A DNA stretch of 52,898 bases from Thermofilales archaeon (GCA_028275925.1 JAPWTS010000004.1:1-52898); one strand, 5' to 3'. Shown: positions 38,401-46,056, numbered from the stretch's first letter. Translations and numbers: made by a program. The notes: generated by a model not told the origin, from the sequence alone.

Positions 38401-39855
38401 GTGGCGGTCAAGGTCGTGGCGCTGCCCCCGCGCCGCGAGCAGGCTTCGAGCGGCCCGCAGGGCGGGCTGGGGGCGGGGGTCAAGCTCGTAGTCCTCGCGC
38501 CCTACTACGAGGAGGCGACGTTCCTCTGGTCTCCATTCCTAAAGGGCTGGGTCGCGAAGGAGCTTAGGGCGCGCTGCGTCGAGCCCGTGGTGCTCTGGGG
38601 CAACGACTGCGTGCCGGACAAGTTCGCGGAGGCGATGAGGGATCCCGAGGTCAAGGGCGTGCTCGGCGTCGGCCACGGCAGCGACGACGAGATCGTGGGG
38701 CAGGGCAACGCCACGCTCGTCAAGGTCGGGATGCTCGTGCCGGACGAGTGGAAGGACGACGTGTTCGCCCCCGTCTCCTGCCTCGTCGGGCGGAGGCTCG
38801 TGCCGTACCTGGTGCAGCAGGGCGTCCCCGCCGGCATCGGCGAGGTGACGGAGTACTGGTTCACCGCCGCCGGCACGGCCAGGGACGCGATGGATCCGGA
38901 GGAGGATCCGCTGCTGAAGTACTTCCTCTACGCGGAGTACACGTTCTGGTTCAAGCTCGCGGAGGGGGCGACCGCGGGCGAGGCGTACGACGCGATGATC
39001 GAGGAGTACAAGCGGCAGGCGGAGCTGGCGAAGAAGGTCGACCCGCTCACGTGGTGGTGCCTCCAGGTGGACTGGCAGAACCGGAAGTTCTTCGGCGACA
39101 GGAACTACAGGCTGCCGTCCACGCCGGGCAGGATCCTGACGAAGACCGAGGTCTCCGCCAGCGGCGAGAGGCGGCCCACGGAGAGGAAGGACGTAATCAC
39201 CGTGACCGGCAGGGTGGCGGCAGAGGACGGGAGCGTGCCGAAGGGGTGGGTCAGGGTCAAGGTGTCGAGGTGGCCCGACCCCACCGACAAGAGCGACGTG
39301 GTGCCGCTGGACAGCGAGGGCAGGTTCAGCGTCACCTTCACCTTCGGCTGGGACGCTAACATCGACTACACGTACACCGTGGTCGCGTGGTACGGCGGCT
39401 GGGTGGACGAGAAGTGCTACGTGCCCTCCTCCGCGACGACCGCGGTCACCGTGAGGAGCGGGAGGGCGCCGACCGCCACCAAGATCACGAGGGTGGAGGC
39501 CAAGCGCGAGGGCGACACGGTGCACCTGTACGTCGAGGGAACCGTGACCGAGGCGGACGGCAAGCCGGTCGCCGGCGGCGAGGTGGAGATCGCGGTCACC
39601 GACACCTTCCCGGTCAAGGACTACGTGAGGACGGACGCGGAGGGCAGGTTCGCATGGAGGCGCGACGTGCCCGTGGGCTGGTTCGACACCAAGCTCTCCG
39701 TCACGGCCTGCTATAGGGGCGACGAGCTGAGGATGCCCTCCTGCGACGAGAGGCTCGTCAAGATACCACCGAACTGGAAGGTGGTCGCGATCATCGCCGG
39801 CGCCGCGGCGGTCATCATCGCGCTGGTCATCTTGGCTGCCATACTGACCGGCTAG
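38401..39855 (+). CDS. Caspase/gingipain-fold protein with Ig-like domains and C-terminal TM
   Basis: 484 residues. Residues about 27-230 look like a clan CD cysteine peptidase. VLGVGHGSDDE supplies the His (92) after a hydrophobic strand, and FAPVSCLVGRRLVPYLVQQGVPAGIG supplies the Cys (127) at the end of the next core strand, as in C25/caspase-type enzymes. Two beta-sandwich domains follow (about 250-350 and 355-460), with carboxypeptidase-regulatory/Ig-like GRVAAEDGSVPKGW and GTVTEADGKPVAGG. A hydrophobic helix (about 463-483) ends the protein, so the catalytic part would face away from the membrane. It might process virion or cell-surface proteins or aid exit. Confidence 0.7.
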   Translation: MAVKVVALPPRREQASSGPQGGLGAGVKLVVLAPYYEEATFLWSPFLKGWVAKELRARCVEPVVLWGNDCVPDKFAEAMRDPEVKGVLGVGHGSDDEIVGQGNATLVKVGMLVPDEWKDDVFAPVSCLVGRRLVPYLVQQGVPAGIGEVTEYWFTAAGTARDAMDPEEDPLLKYFLYAEYTFWFKLAEGATAGEAYDAMIEEYKRQAELAKKVDPLTWWCLQVDWQNRKFFGDRNYRLPSTPGRILTKTEVSASGERRPTERKDVITVTGRVAAEDGSVPKGWVRVKVSRWPDPTDKSDVVPLDSEGRFSVTFTFGWDANIDYTYTVVAWYGGWVDEKCYVPSSATTAVTVRSGRAPTATKITRVEAKREGDTVHLYVEGTVTEADGKPVAGGEVEIAVTDTFPVKDYVRTDAEGRFAWRRDVPVGWFDTKLSVTACYRGDELRMPSCDERLVKIPPNWKVVAIIAGAAAVIIALVILAAILTG

Positions 39856-39863
39856 CGCGAACG

Positions 39864-39876
39864 CAATTTTAAATAA
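39864..39876 (+). promoter_or_regulatory. Promoter of the gene at 39898
   Basis: CAATTTTAAATAA lies 22-34 bases before the GTG, giving a leaderless mRNA. Confidence 0.65.
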
Positions 39877-39897
39877 ACCTCTTTTTCTTTTTCACCT

Positions 39898-40179
39898 GTG
39901 ATCAAGTGCGCGATCAAGCTGGCGGCGTTCTCGTTCATAGAATGCATGCTGGTCACAGCGTGCGTGTACGTAGGCTGCAGGCTGGTGGACGACGTTGCCA
40001 TCGTCGCGCGTTTCCGCTCGCTCGACCCCCTTTACGAGATACCGATCTTGGTGTTCCTCGGCGCGGTCGCGGGGTTCCTGACCGTGCTGGCAGCCCTCTA
40101 CATCGTCTACATCCTGCTCGAAATAGCGGACAGGATAATGTACAAGGTCAAAGCGCGCGAGCTGCTCGAAGCGTACTAG
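39898..40179 (+). CDS. Two-TM membrane protein
   Basis: 93 residues with hydrophobic helices at about 5-28 and 46-75. Cys residues at 4, 16, 21 and 27 are unusual for the small membrane proteins here. It is the last clear gene of the plus-strand virion block. Confidence 0.65.
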   Translation: MIKCAIKLAAFSFIECMLVTACVYVGCRLVDDVAIVARFRSLDPLYEIPILVFLGAVAGFLTVLAALYIVYILLEIADRIMYKVKARELLEAY

Positions 40180-40193
40180 CACGTTGTGCACCC

Positions 40194-40222
40194 CTTTCCG
40201 AGCGCTCGCTTTTTCGAGCGTT
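40194..40222 (+). terminator. Hairpin with T tract
   Basis: CGCTCG-CTTTTT-CGAGCG (40203-40220) follows the end of the plus-strand block and may terminate transcription. Confidence 0.5.
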
Positions 40223-40260
40223 GAAGCGCAAACTTTTATGCTCGGTCGGCTCGCCGTCGA

Positions 40261-40677
40261 GCTGCGAGCGAGGAGGTTTGCGAGAGGCTGAGGTACCTGC
40301 TGTCGGAGGTCGAGAGGTGGCGGGAGGACGACGAGCATAGGGTGGCGATGGCGACCGCGAGCTTGAAGGGCGTCGGCGATAGGCTGGAGGAGATCCTCGA
40401 CCTCGCGGCGGAGCTGGCCGTGGATGACCCGAGCTTTCCGAGCGTGAAAGAGCCCACCAGCGCGCACGCGCGCGCGCTTCACGCGCTCCTCAGGCGCGTA
40501 TGGCACGCCCGCCACCCCCTTCCCCCCTCTCCTCCTCCTCGACGAGGGCCGAGACCTCCGCGCGGGCCGCCTCGACCTCCTCCAGCGCCGAGGAGAGGTA
40601 GGCCTTGGCTAGGCGCGGGTTGCCGCCGGGCAGGAGGGCGAGCAGCGCCTCCAGCAGCTCCGCGACCGCGGCGCTGA
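40261..40677 (+). pseudogene. Orphan coding-like frame without a clear start
   Basis: The frame from about 40261 reads CERLRYLLSEVERWREDDEH, then a GTG at 40342 and LEEILDLAAELAVDD, which looks like a real helical protein. There is no ATG or GTG before 40342, although a TATA-like CTTTTATG lies at 40233-40240. After about 40490 it becomes Pro/Arg-rich, the shadow of the convergent minus-strand gene. An 11-base repeat CTTTCCGAGCG flanks the region (40194 and 40434). It may be the remnant of a gene cut at the junction of the two genome arms, or a short gene with a non-standard start. Confidence 0.35.
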
Positions 40678-40720
40678 TGTGCTCCGCGGCGTCCCTCCTC
40701 AGCTTCGCCGCGCAGCCCAT
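40490..40720 (-). CDS. Small helical protein
   Basis: 76 residues from ATG 40720, two helices (EHISAAVAELLEALLALL; AYLSSALEEVEAARAEVSALVEE) and a Gly-rich charged end. It is the downstream-most gene of the minus-strand right-arm cluster. It recalls small HEPN-like or four-helix proteins, but no motif is decisive. Confidence 0.6.
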   Translation of the reverse strand: MGCAAKLRRDAAEHISAAVAELLEALLALLPGGNPRLAKAYLSSALEEVEAARAEVSALVEEEERGEGGGGRAIRA

Positions 40721-40739
40721 ACCCAGCCGCCACCCCCGC

Positions 40740-41072
40740 TCACGGGTGCTTCACGACGACCTTCAAGCCGAAGACCTCCCTGTCGATCTCCTTCAGGATC
40801 TCTAGGCACTCCCCGAAGAGCCTGAGCACGGTCTCGTCGTCCGCCTCGTACCTGTGCGCGAGCGCCTCCTCCCTGAACCTCTCGACCCTCTCCCTCAGCT
40901 TCGGAGAGAGGTTGCCCGGGATGTCCATCTCTAGGAGGTGGTCGGTCGCGGCGTGGAGCACGAGCGCCCACCTGCCCGCGAAGCTCGCCTCCCGCAGCTG
41001 GTAGGCGTGCGCGTAGAAGAGCGCCAAAGCGGTGACGAAGCCGTTGTTGAACTCGACCTCCTCCCCGCTCAC
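40740..41072 (-). CDS. HEPN-like helical protein
   Basis: 110 residues from the GTG at 41072 that overlaps the upstream stop (GTGA). The last half reads FREEALAHRYEADDETVLRLFGECLEILKEID. This resembles HEPN/HepT-type proteins, where an R-x(4-6)-H pair (here REEALAH) forms the RNase site, followed by a helix with an acidic lead and L-x-x-L pattern. No MNT nucleotidyltransferase partner is adjacent. Possibly an RNA-cutting or antitoxin-type protein. Confidence 0.5.
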   Translation of the reverse strand: MSGEEVEFNNGFVTALALFYAHAYQLREASFAGRWALVLHAATDHLLEMDIPGNLSPKLRERVERFREEALAHRYEADDETVLRLFGECLEILKEIDREVFGLKVVVKHP

Positions 41073-41452
41073 GCTCCGCCACCCCCCTCCCTCTCGTGGA
41101 TCCGAGAGAGGATCCCCCGCGCGTCGCGGATCGACCGCTCCGCGTCGGCGAGCCAGGAGCCGGCAGCCTCGGCGGAGCCGTAGAGGACGAGGGAGACGAG
41201 GGCGGCGTCGATCTCGCCGACCGCGTCGAGCGCCCTCCCCGCGAACTCCCTCTCCCTCTCGCCGAGGGAGGGGAGGGGGGACATCCCGAGCAGCTCCCGC
41301 GCCCTCCTCGCGTCCTCCTCGAGCGTCTCGAGCCACCTAGCCGCCTGGTCGGGCCTGCCCTTGACGAGGGCCAGCTCGAGGGCCGTCCTCGCGTCGCCGA
41401 GCAGGTAGGCGAGCGACTTGAGCGGCTCGGGGGGCCTCTTGGCCCCGATCAC
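41069..41452 (-). CDS. Helical hypothetical protein
   Basis: 127 residues, GTG start overlapping the stop of the upstream ribbon-helix-helix gene (GTGA). Two helical repeats with similar pattern (DARTALELALVKGRPDQAARWLETLEEDARRAREL; EIDAALVSLVLYGSAEAAGSWLADAERSIRDARG) suggest an internal duplication. Confidence 0.6.
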   Translation of the reverse strand: MIGAKRPPEPLKSLAYLLGDARTALELALVKGRPDQAARWLETLEEDARRARELLGMSPLPSLGEREREFAGRALDAVGEIDAALVSLVLYGSAEAAGSWLADAERSIRDARGILSRIHEREGGGGA

Positions 41453-41625
41453 CCGCCCTCACCCTCCCCGAGGGGGATCCCAGCCCTCTCGAGGATCCAC
41501 TCGACGGTCTCGTTGACGGTTCTGAAGCCGCGCTCGACCCTGACGCGCATAATCGCCCTCCAGGCCCTCTCGCTGACGTGGAGGGTCTTCACCTTCCCCC
41601 TAGCCTTCCCGACCCCGCCCGACAT
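41449..41625 (-). CDS. Small ribbon-helix-helix regulator
   Basis: 58 residues. The strand KVKTLHVSE, the helix AWRAIMRVRVERG and the helix TVNETVEWILERAG form a ribbon-helix-helix domain. It closely resembles the protein at 43677-43883 (VLNVSEDVWRELMRRKIDGGYRTVDAVLRDLL). The ATG at 41625 is leaderless from a TATA (ACATATACC, about 41645-41655 on the minus strand). It heads the operon running down to 40490 and probably autoregulates it. Confidence 0.75.
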   Translation of the reverse strand: MSGGVGKARGKVKTLHVSERAWRAIMRVRVERGFRTVNETVEWILERAGIPLGEGEGG

Positions 41626-41854
41626 CGCGTACCGGGCGGTCTGTCGGTATATGTACCTTTCGGTCTGAAAAGGAAAAGCGCGCGAGGGAGTCGCGCCACG
41701 GCGTGCGGGCGAGCGACTTGAGCAGCCCGAGCGCCTCCCGCTCCGGAGCCCAGCCCGTCAGCGGGCTCCACACCCACCGCCTCCCCTCCTCGTCCTCGGC
41801 GAGGAGGGAGACCCTCCCGCTCCACACGACCCTCAGCCTCCTGCCCTCGGGCAC
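41600..41854 (-). CDS. Small hypothetical protein
   Basis: 84 residues from a GTG three bases after the upstream stop. A beta-rich first half (LRVVWSGRVSLLAEDEEGRRWVWSPLTGW), then a helix. Its end overlaps the start of the ribbon-helix-helix gene by 26 bases and contains that gene's promoter. Confidence 0.55.
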   Translation of the reverse strand: MPEGRRLRVVWSGRVSLLAEDEEGRRWVWSPLTGWAPEREALGLLKSLARTPWRDSLARFSFSDRKVHIPTDRPVRDVGRGREG

Positions 41855-41857
41855 CCC

Positions 41858-42355
41858 TCAGCCACCCCCCTCCCCTCCCGAGACTCGGCGCCCGCCGGTC
41901 GGGTAGACCGAGCGCAGCCTAGCGGCGAGCCTCTCGGCGGCGCCCCAGAGCTCCGCGGCGCGCTCCCGCGAGCACCTCTCGCAGAGGAGGAAGAAGAGGG
42001 TGGCTGGGCCGCTGCCCTCGAGGTTGACGTGGACGACCAGCTCGGCGGCGTGCTCCCCGCCGCAGAGGGCGCAGCTCCCCTCCCTCTCTCCCTCGACGGC
42101 GCAGGCGCGGCCCGCCGCGGCGTTGCGGATGGTCATCGCCCTGCTCGCGGCCAGCTCGAGCGCGTCCCTCGCCTCCTCGAGGAGCGCCCTCGCCTCCTCG
42201 GCCCGCAGCCGGCCCCCCTCCAGCCTCCCGAGCAGCTCCTCGAGCCTCCCCGCGACCCCCTCGAGGTCGTCCAGCAGATCCTCCGCCGCCCTGAGGATGG
42301 CGGCGACCGCCTCCGCCGGCGTCAGCGTCCTCAGCCTCTGCCCGCCCTCAGCCAC
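41858..42355 (-). CDS. Helical protein with C4 zinc motif (paralogue of 7545-8006)
   Basis: 165 residues. An N-terminal helical hairpin precedes zinc ligands CALCGG (about 95-100) and CERCSRE (about 127-133). The same plan occurs in the plus-strand gene at 7545. It is co-transcribed with the TGT-like enzyme upstream (8-base overlap). The unknown function must be useful enough for two diverged copies to be kept. Confidence 0.7.
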   Translation of the reverse strand: MAEGGQRLRTLTPAEAVAAILRAAEDLLDDLEGVAGRLEELLGRLEGGRLRAEEARALLEEARDALELAASRAMTIRNAAAGRACAVEGEREGSCALCGGEHAAELVVHVNLEGSGPATLFFLLCERCSRERAAELWGAAERLAARLRSVYPTGGRRVSGGEGGG

Positions 42356-43145
42356 GGGCCCCCACCTCGACGACCTCCCCCTCGAGACCCGAGAGGAGGC
42401 CGAGCTCCTTGGCTAGGTAGGGCTCGGCCCTCCTAAGGAACTCGCGCCAGGCGAGGAGCTTCTCCTCCCTCTTCGAGCACATCCTCCCGATGAGCGGCTT
42501 GCACCACCAGTTCGTCACGATCGAGTCCACGGAGTCCACGTAGGGCTCCACCTCCGGCCAAGCGCTCATCGTCACGCCGAACATGTGAACCTTTTTGTCC
42601 GGCAGCTCCACCCTCACCGAGCGGGCCAGCATACGCAGGTACGCTGGGCTCCTCGCGGTACAGGAGGGGGCGATCGCCACGTACTCCACTTTGTCGAGCA
42701 GGCCGCGCTCCCGCATCTCCCTCAGGCAGGCGAGGACGCTGCTGGGTCTCTCGGGTCTGCCTTGCAGCGGGAGGATCCAGTCCAAGTCGGGGTGGGCGTC
42801 GACAGCGTACTCGGCGTTGCGGACAGTCCTCTCGACGTTGTCGTGGATCGGGTTGCCTGGGTAGTCCGCGGGGTAGTCCGGCGCGACCGCCCAGACCTCC
42901 CTAGCCCCCCTCCTCCTCGCGGCGCGGGCGAACTCGGCGACCTTGTCCACCCACCGAGCCCAGCCGGTCGGGTACTCCTTCAGCCCCCTCCTCGCGAAGA
43001 TCTGGAACACGCCGGAGTCCACGATCACGGAGAGCGTCTTGTCGCCGACGAGGTAGAGAGACCAGTCGTAGTACGCGTTCACGATGAGGAAGGGGTAGTA
43101 GATGCCGTAGTAGGGCGGCCTAGTGTAGATGCGCGTGGCTACCAC
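42348..43145 (-). CDS. TGT/DpdA-like base-exchange enzyme 1
   Basis: 265 residues from the GTG at 43145. The fold signature is that of tRNA-guanine transglycosylases and their DNA-acting relatives (DpdA). IVDSGVFQIF (about 40-49) matches DSGGFQ, VWAVAPDYP (about 83-91) matches the substrate loop, DWILPLQG (about 121-128) matches the VVQG strand, and HMFGVTMS...VDSVDSIVTNWW has Asp 206 where the catalytic nucleophile is expected. Such enzymes swap guanine for a 7-deazaguanine such as preQ0. It is shorter than tRNA TGT and lacks the PUA and zinc parts, which favours DpdA. Hosts that make archaeosine supply preQ0. Confidence 0.7.
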   Translation of the reverse strand: MVATRIYTRPPYYGIYYPFLIVNAYYDWSLYLVGDKTLSVIVDSGVFQIFARRGLKEYPTGWARWVDKVAEFARAARRRGAREVWAVAPDYPADYPGNPIHDNVERTVRNAEYAVDAHPDLDWILPLQGRPERPSSVLACLREMRERGLLDKVEYVAIAPSCTARSPAYLRMLARSVRVELPDKKVHMFGVTMSAWPEVEPYVDSVDSIVTNWWCKPLIGRMCSKREEKLLAWREFLRRAEPYLAKELGLLSGLEGEVVEVGARG

Positions 43146-43441
43146 CTCGGCATAAACATCTCCCTCACCGCCTGCCTGACGGCCTCCGGCATAATGCGGG
43201 CCAGCTCGGCGGCTAGGCGTGAGACCAGCTCGCCGGCGACCGCCCTCGCCGTCTCGACCCTCACGTAGTTCCTCCCCCCGACGACGGAGAGGGCCTCGAC
43301 GGCGGCGGGCGCGGCGGGCTGCCACTCCCAGCCGTCCACCTCGACCCTCTCCACGCCCTCGAACCTCAGGATCTCCGCGCCGCGGTCGAAGACCCTGACC
43401 ACGTACTTGCCGCCGCCGGCGGGCTCCGCGACGACCAGCAC
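43139..43441 (-). CDS. Small hypothetical protein
   Basis: 100 residues, beta-rich first half (LVVAEPAGGGKYVVRVFDRGAEILRF) and helical second half. Its stop TAG overlaps the GTG region of the TGT-like gene, so they are coupled. A partner role to that enzyme is possible but unproven. Confidence 0.6.
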   Translation of the reverse strand: MLVVAEPAGGGKYVVRVFDRGAEILRFEGVERVEVDGWEWQPAAPAAVEALSVVGGRNYVRVETARAVAGELVSRLAAELARIMPEAVRQAVREMFMPRW

Positions 43442-43696
43442 CTACCTCCCACCCGAGCCCCTCTCCCCCTCCGCCTCGCCGGAGAGCCTTTTGACCTCCT
43501 CGAGGGCCCTCGATATGGCGGTTCTCGCCCTCTCGACGAGGGAGAGGGCGGTCTGGAGGTGCAGCGAGACCAGCTCGTACCTGCGCCTGTAGCCGGCGTC
43601 GCGGGCCATATCCACCTCCCTAGCTGCGTGCGTCAGGAGGTCGGCGACCGTCTCGAGCGCCTCCGCCGCGGCGTCCCTAACCGCCACCCCCCTCAC
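43442..43696 (-). CDS. Small helical protein
   Basis: 84 residues (81 if GTG 43687 is used, which has better ribosome-site spacing). Two long helices. It lies between a ribbon-helix-helix regulator and the TGT operon genes. Confidence 0.6.
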   Translation of the reverse strand: MRGVAVRDAAAEALETVADLLTHAAREVDMARDAGYRRRYELVSLHLQTALSLVERARTAISRALEEVKRLSGEAEGERGSGGR

Positions 43697-43883
43697 CCCC
43701 CTCCTCTCCCTCGACCTGCGGGAGACCGAGGAGGTCGCGCAGCACCGCGTCCACCGTCCTGTAGCCCCCGTCGATCTTCCTCCGCATCAGCTCCCTCCAC
43801 ACGTCCTCGCTGACGTTGAGCACCTTCTTGAACTTCCACGGCTTCTCGCGGGGCTTGACCGAGACCTGAGACCCGACCGGCAT
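43677..43883 (-). CDS. Ribbon-helix-helix regulator
   Basis: 68 residues from ATG 43883, chosen because the TATA (ACTTTTATGG on the minus strand, 43914-43923) lies about 30 bases upstream. The longer frame would cross the promoter. Core VLNVSEDVWRELMRR, GYRTVDAVLRDLLG. Close relative of the protein at 41449. It heads the operon containing TGT-like enzyme 1 and probably controls it. Confidence 0.75.
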   Translation of the reverse strand: MPVGSQVSVKPREKPWKFKKVLNVSEDVWRELMRRKIDGGYRTVDAVLRDLLGLPQVEGEEGGEGGGG

Positions 43884-44021
43884 ACGGTCACCGAGCGCCC
43901 TCCGTACCAAAGCCATAAAAGTGTTTCGTTCAGTAAAAAGCCGGAAGACCGCCAGACCCAGCACAGCTTTTCCTTGAACGCCAGAGATTTAACCCTTGGG
44001 GCTGCGCGGCCCCCGAACCCT

Positions 44022-44783
44022 ATGCAGGCTCCTCTGGTCGTCGCGAGGGGCAGGACGCTTCCGGAGGCTTGGGAGCGCTCCCTCGCCGAGCTCGCGAGGG
44101 TCGGGGAGCGCGTCTTCACGGAGTACGGCGAGTGGTCGCTCGACGCGCCCGCTGTGATCGTCGTGGAGGAGCCCTTCGCGGAGCCGCGGGTTCACCTGAA
44201 GGGCATCGTCGCCGGCTCGCTGAGGGGGCTGGAGGAGTACGCCCGCGAGGTGGTGGCGGGGATCCACGACGACAGGGCGGGGGAGTACGGGTACACGTAC
44301 CACGAGCGGCTGCGCCACTACCCGACCCCCAGCTTCTCGCCGCTCACGGGGCAGGTCGTCGGGCTGGAGGAGCTGGATCAGGTCGGCGCGATGGTGGACA
44401 AGCTGCTCTCCGCCCCGCACACGAGGAGGGCGCAGGCGATCACCTGGGTGCCTTGGAAGGACTTGAAGTCGGAGCACCCGCCCTGCCTCCAGAGGGTGTG
44501 GGCGAGGGTGGTGGGCGGGAGGCTGCGCCTCCACGCGCACATGCGGTCGAACGACGCGCTCAAGGCCGCCTTCATGAACATGTACGCGTTCACGGAGCTG
44601 CAGCGCGCGCTGGCGGAGGCGGTCGGGGCCGAGCCCGGCCCCTACGTGCACTTCGCGGACTCGTACCACGTGTACGAGCGCGACTGGAAGTGGTTCCGCA
44701 AGTTCGTCGAGCAGATCGAGTCGGGCGAGGGCAGGAGGTACTGGAGGACTACCGAGGAGTACAGGAGGATGGCTGGGCTCTGA
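44022..44783 (+). CDS. thyA: Thymidylate synthase, ThyA type
   Basis: 253 residues from ATG 44022, leaderless after GAGATTTAACC (43983-43993). ThyA makes dTMP from dUMP with methylene-tetrahydrofolate. RRAQAITWVPWKDL, the active-site HPPCLQ (Cys 155), the phosphate Arg in MRSNDALKAAFMN (Arg 175) and the base-recognising Asn 186 are present, followed by YVHFADSYHVYERD with the conserved His-x-Tyr. The Asn is conserved, so dUMP (not dCMP hydroxymethylation) is the expected substrate. A large viral genome may need extra dTMP. It and two short genes form a plus-strand island in the minus-strand arm. Confidence 0.85.
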   Translation: MQAPLVVARGRTLPEAWERSLAELARVGERVFTEYGEWSLDAPAVIVVEEPFAEPRVHLKGIVAGSLRGLEEYAREVVAGIHDDRAGEYGYTYHERLRHYPTPSFSPLTGQVVGLEELDQVGAMVDKLLSAPHTRRAQAITWVPWKDLKSEHPPCLQRVWARVVGGRLRLHAHMRSNDALKAAFMNMYAFTELQRALAEAVGAEPGPYVHFADSYHVYERDWKWFRKFVEQIESGEGRRYWRTTEEYRRMAGL

Positions 44784-44850
44784 GACGCCCTCCGGCGGCC
44801 GGATCCGGCGGCCCGACACCTTTTTCTGCCCAGCCTCCCGCCGAGCCCCC

Positions 44851-45228
44851 GTGGAGACCTGGACTGCCGTCCGGATCCTGAGGGAGCTGGTGGCGGCGGA
44901 GCTGCTGAGGGAGATCAACGAGCTGTACGCGTCGTACGTGGGGAGCCTCGTGAGACCCGACGGCACGCCCGTCCCGATACGCGACAGGATCGTGGCCGTC
45001 GCCCAAGCCGGCGCGGCGCCCTGGATCTTCATGGCGGGCGACTACGTGGCGATCGCCAAGGTGCCGGAGAGGCTGGCGCACGTCATCACGGTGAGGGAGC
45101 TCGCCTCGCTGGTCGGCGGGTGGTACTCGGAGACGGAGAGGGTGGCCCTAGTCAAGCCCGACACGCTGGAGAGCTTCATAGCGGAGAGGATCAGGGCGGT
45201 GTCCGGCCTGCTGGGCCAGACGGGCTAG
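44851..45228 (+). CDS. Hypothetical protein
   Basis: 125 residues from a GTG about 25 bases after CACCTTTTT. Mixed helix and beta (IRDRIVAVAQAGAAPWIFMAGDYVAIAKVPERLAH). It follows thyA with its own likely promoter. No family recognised. Confidence 0.65.
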   Translation: METWTAVRILRELVAAELLREINELYASYVGSLVRPDGTPVPIRDRIVAVAQAGAAPWIFMAGDYVAIAKVPERLAHVITVRELASLVGGWYSETERVALVKPDTLESFIAERIRAVSGLLGQTG

Positions 45229-45235
45229 CGGGGCT

Positions 45236-45670
45236 ATGGCCGCCGCCACCACCATCGACCTCCTCGACTCGGTCTCCGCTAGGGAGGCGGTAGACCTCTC
45301 GCTCAGGTGGATCGACCTCGAGGCGCTCCGGCGCGAGGCGGGCAGCCTCTCCCTCGTCTGGGCGAGCCCGAGGCTCGCGACCGCCGTCCTGCAGAGCGGG
45401 GAGCTCGCCTACCTGTGCCCCTGGGACTGGGTCGTGCTGTTCTCCGGCGACGGGGTCAGGTACAGGCTGAGGCTGAGCGACTGGGCGAGGAGGGAGTGGT
45501 GCGGGGAGGGGTGCAACCACTTCAGGGTCTACGTCCTCAGGAGGGGGTCGCCGGAGGCGGCGCGGGCGGCGGTCGGCGGGCGGCACGTCTACGCGGTTCT
45601 CGACGGCGAGACCGTCAGGTTCGTAGTGGCGGCTAGGACGAGGGGGCTCGGCGCCCCCTGGAGGGCGTAG
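45236..45670 (+). CDS. Hypothetical protein
   Basis: 144 residues, ATG seven bases after the preceding stop. Contains WCGEGCNHFRVYVLRRG (about 88-104) with a C-x3-C pair and His that could bind metal, and beta strands near the end. No family recognised. Confidence 0.65.
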   Translation: MAAATTIDLLDSVSAREAVDLSLRWIDLEALRREAGSLSLVWASPRLATAVLQSGELAYLCPWDWVVLFSGDGVRYRLRLSDWARREWCGEGCNHFRVYVLRRGSPEAARAAVGGRHVYAVLDGETVRFVVAARTRGLGAPWRA

Positions 45671-45674
45671 GCGG

Positions 45675-46037
45675 CTATCCTTGACCGCGCCTCCGCCTCT
45701 TCCGCTCCTCCTCCCGACCCTCGTCCGCCATCTCGTCGTACGTGTACTCCTCCATCAGCAGCGGGTTCTCGTCGAAGCCCTCCTCCTCCTCCTCCAGCTC
45801 CCCCTCCCTCCTCCGCCTCACGAGCGGCCAGCCGCCGCCGAGCTCGTAGACCCTCAGCCTCCGGAGCTGCTGCAGGAGCGGCTCCTCCCACTCCTCGAAG
45901 TACGGCTCCCAAGCCCTAGGCAGGAGCATAAAGGGCTCCTCGTCCTCGACCTCGTCGTCGCAGAGGCTGCTCCAGCCGAAGTGCCTGTAGTGCTCCTCCC
46001 AGCTCCTCCGGTACCAGCTCCGCCAGCTCACGGGCAC
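45675..46037 (-). CDS. Acidic Trp/Tyr-rich protein
   Basis: 120 residues from a GTG. Aromatic-rich N terminus (SWRSWYRRSWEEHYRHFGW), then long acidic stretches (EEEEEG) and a basic C-terminal tail. The strongly acidic surface could mimic DNA, as some viral inhibitors do; this is only a suggestion. It lies 20 bases downstream of TGT-like enzyme 2. Confidence 0.55.
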   Translation of the reverse strand: MPVSWRSWYRRSWEEHYRHFGWSSLCDDEVEDEEPFMLLPRAWEPYFEEWEEPLLQQLRRLRVYELGGGWPLVRRRREGELEEEEEGFDENPLLMEEYTYDEMADEGREEERKRRRRGQG

Positions 46038-46056
46038 TTGGGGGCGGGGCGGGCGG

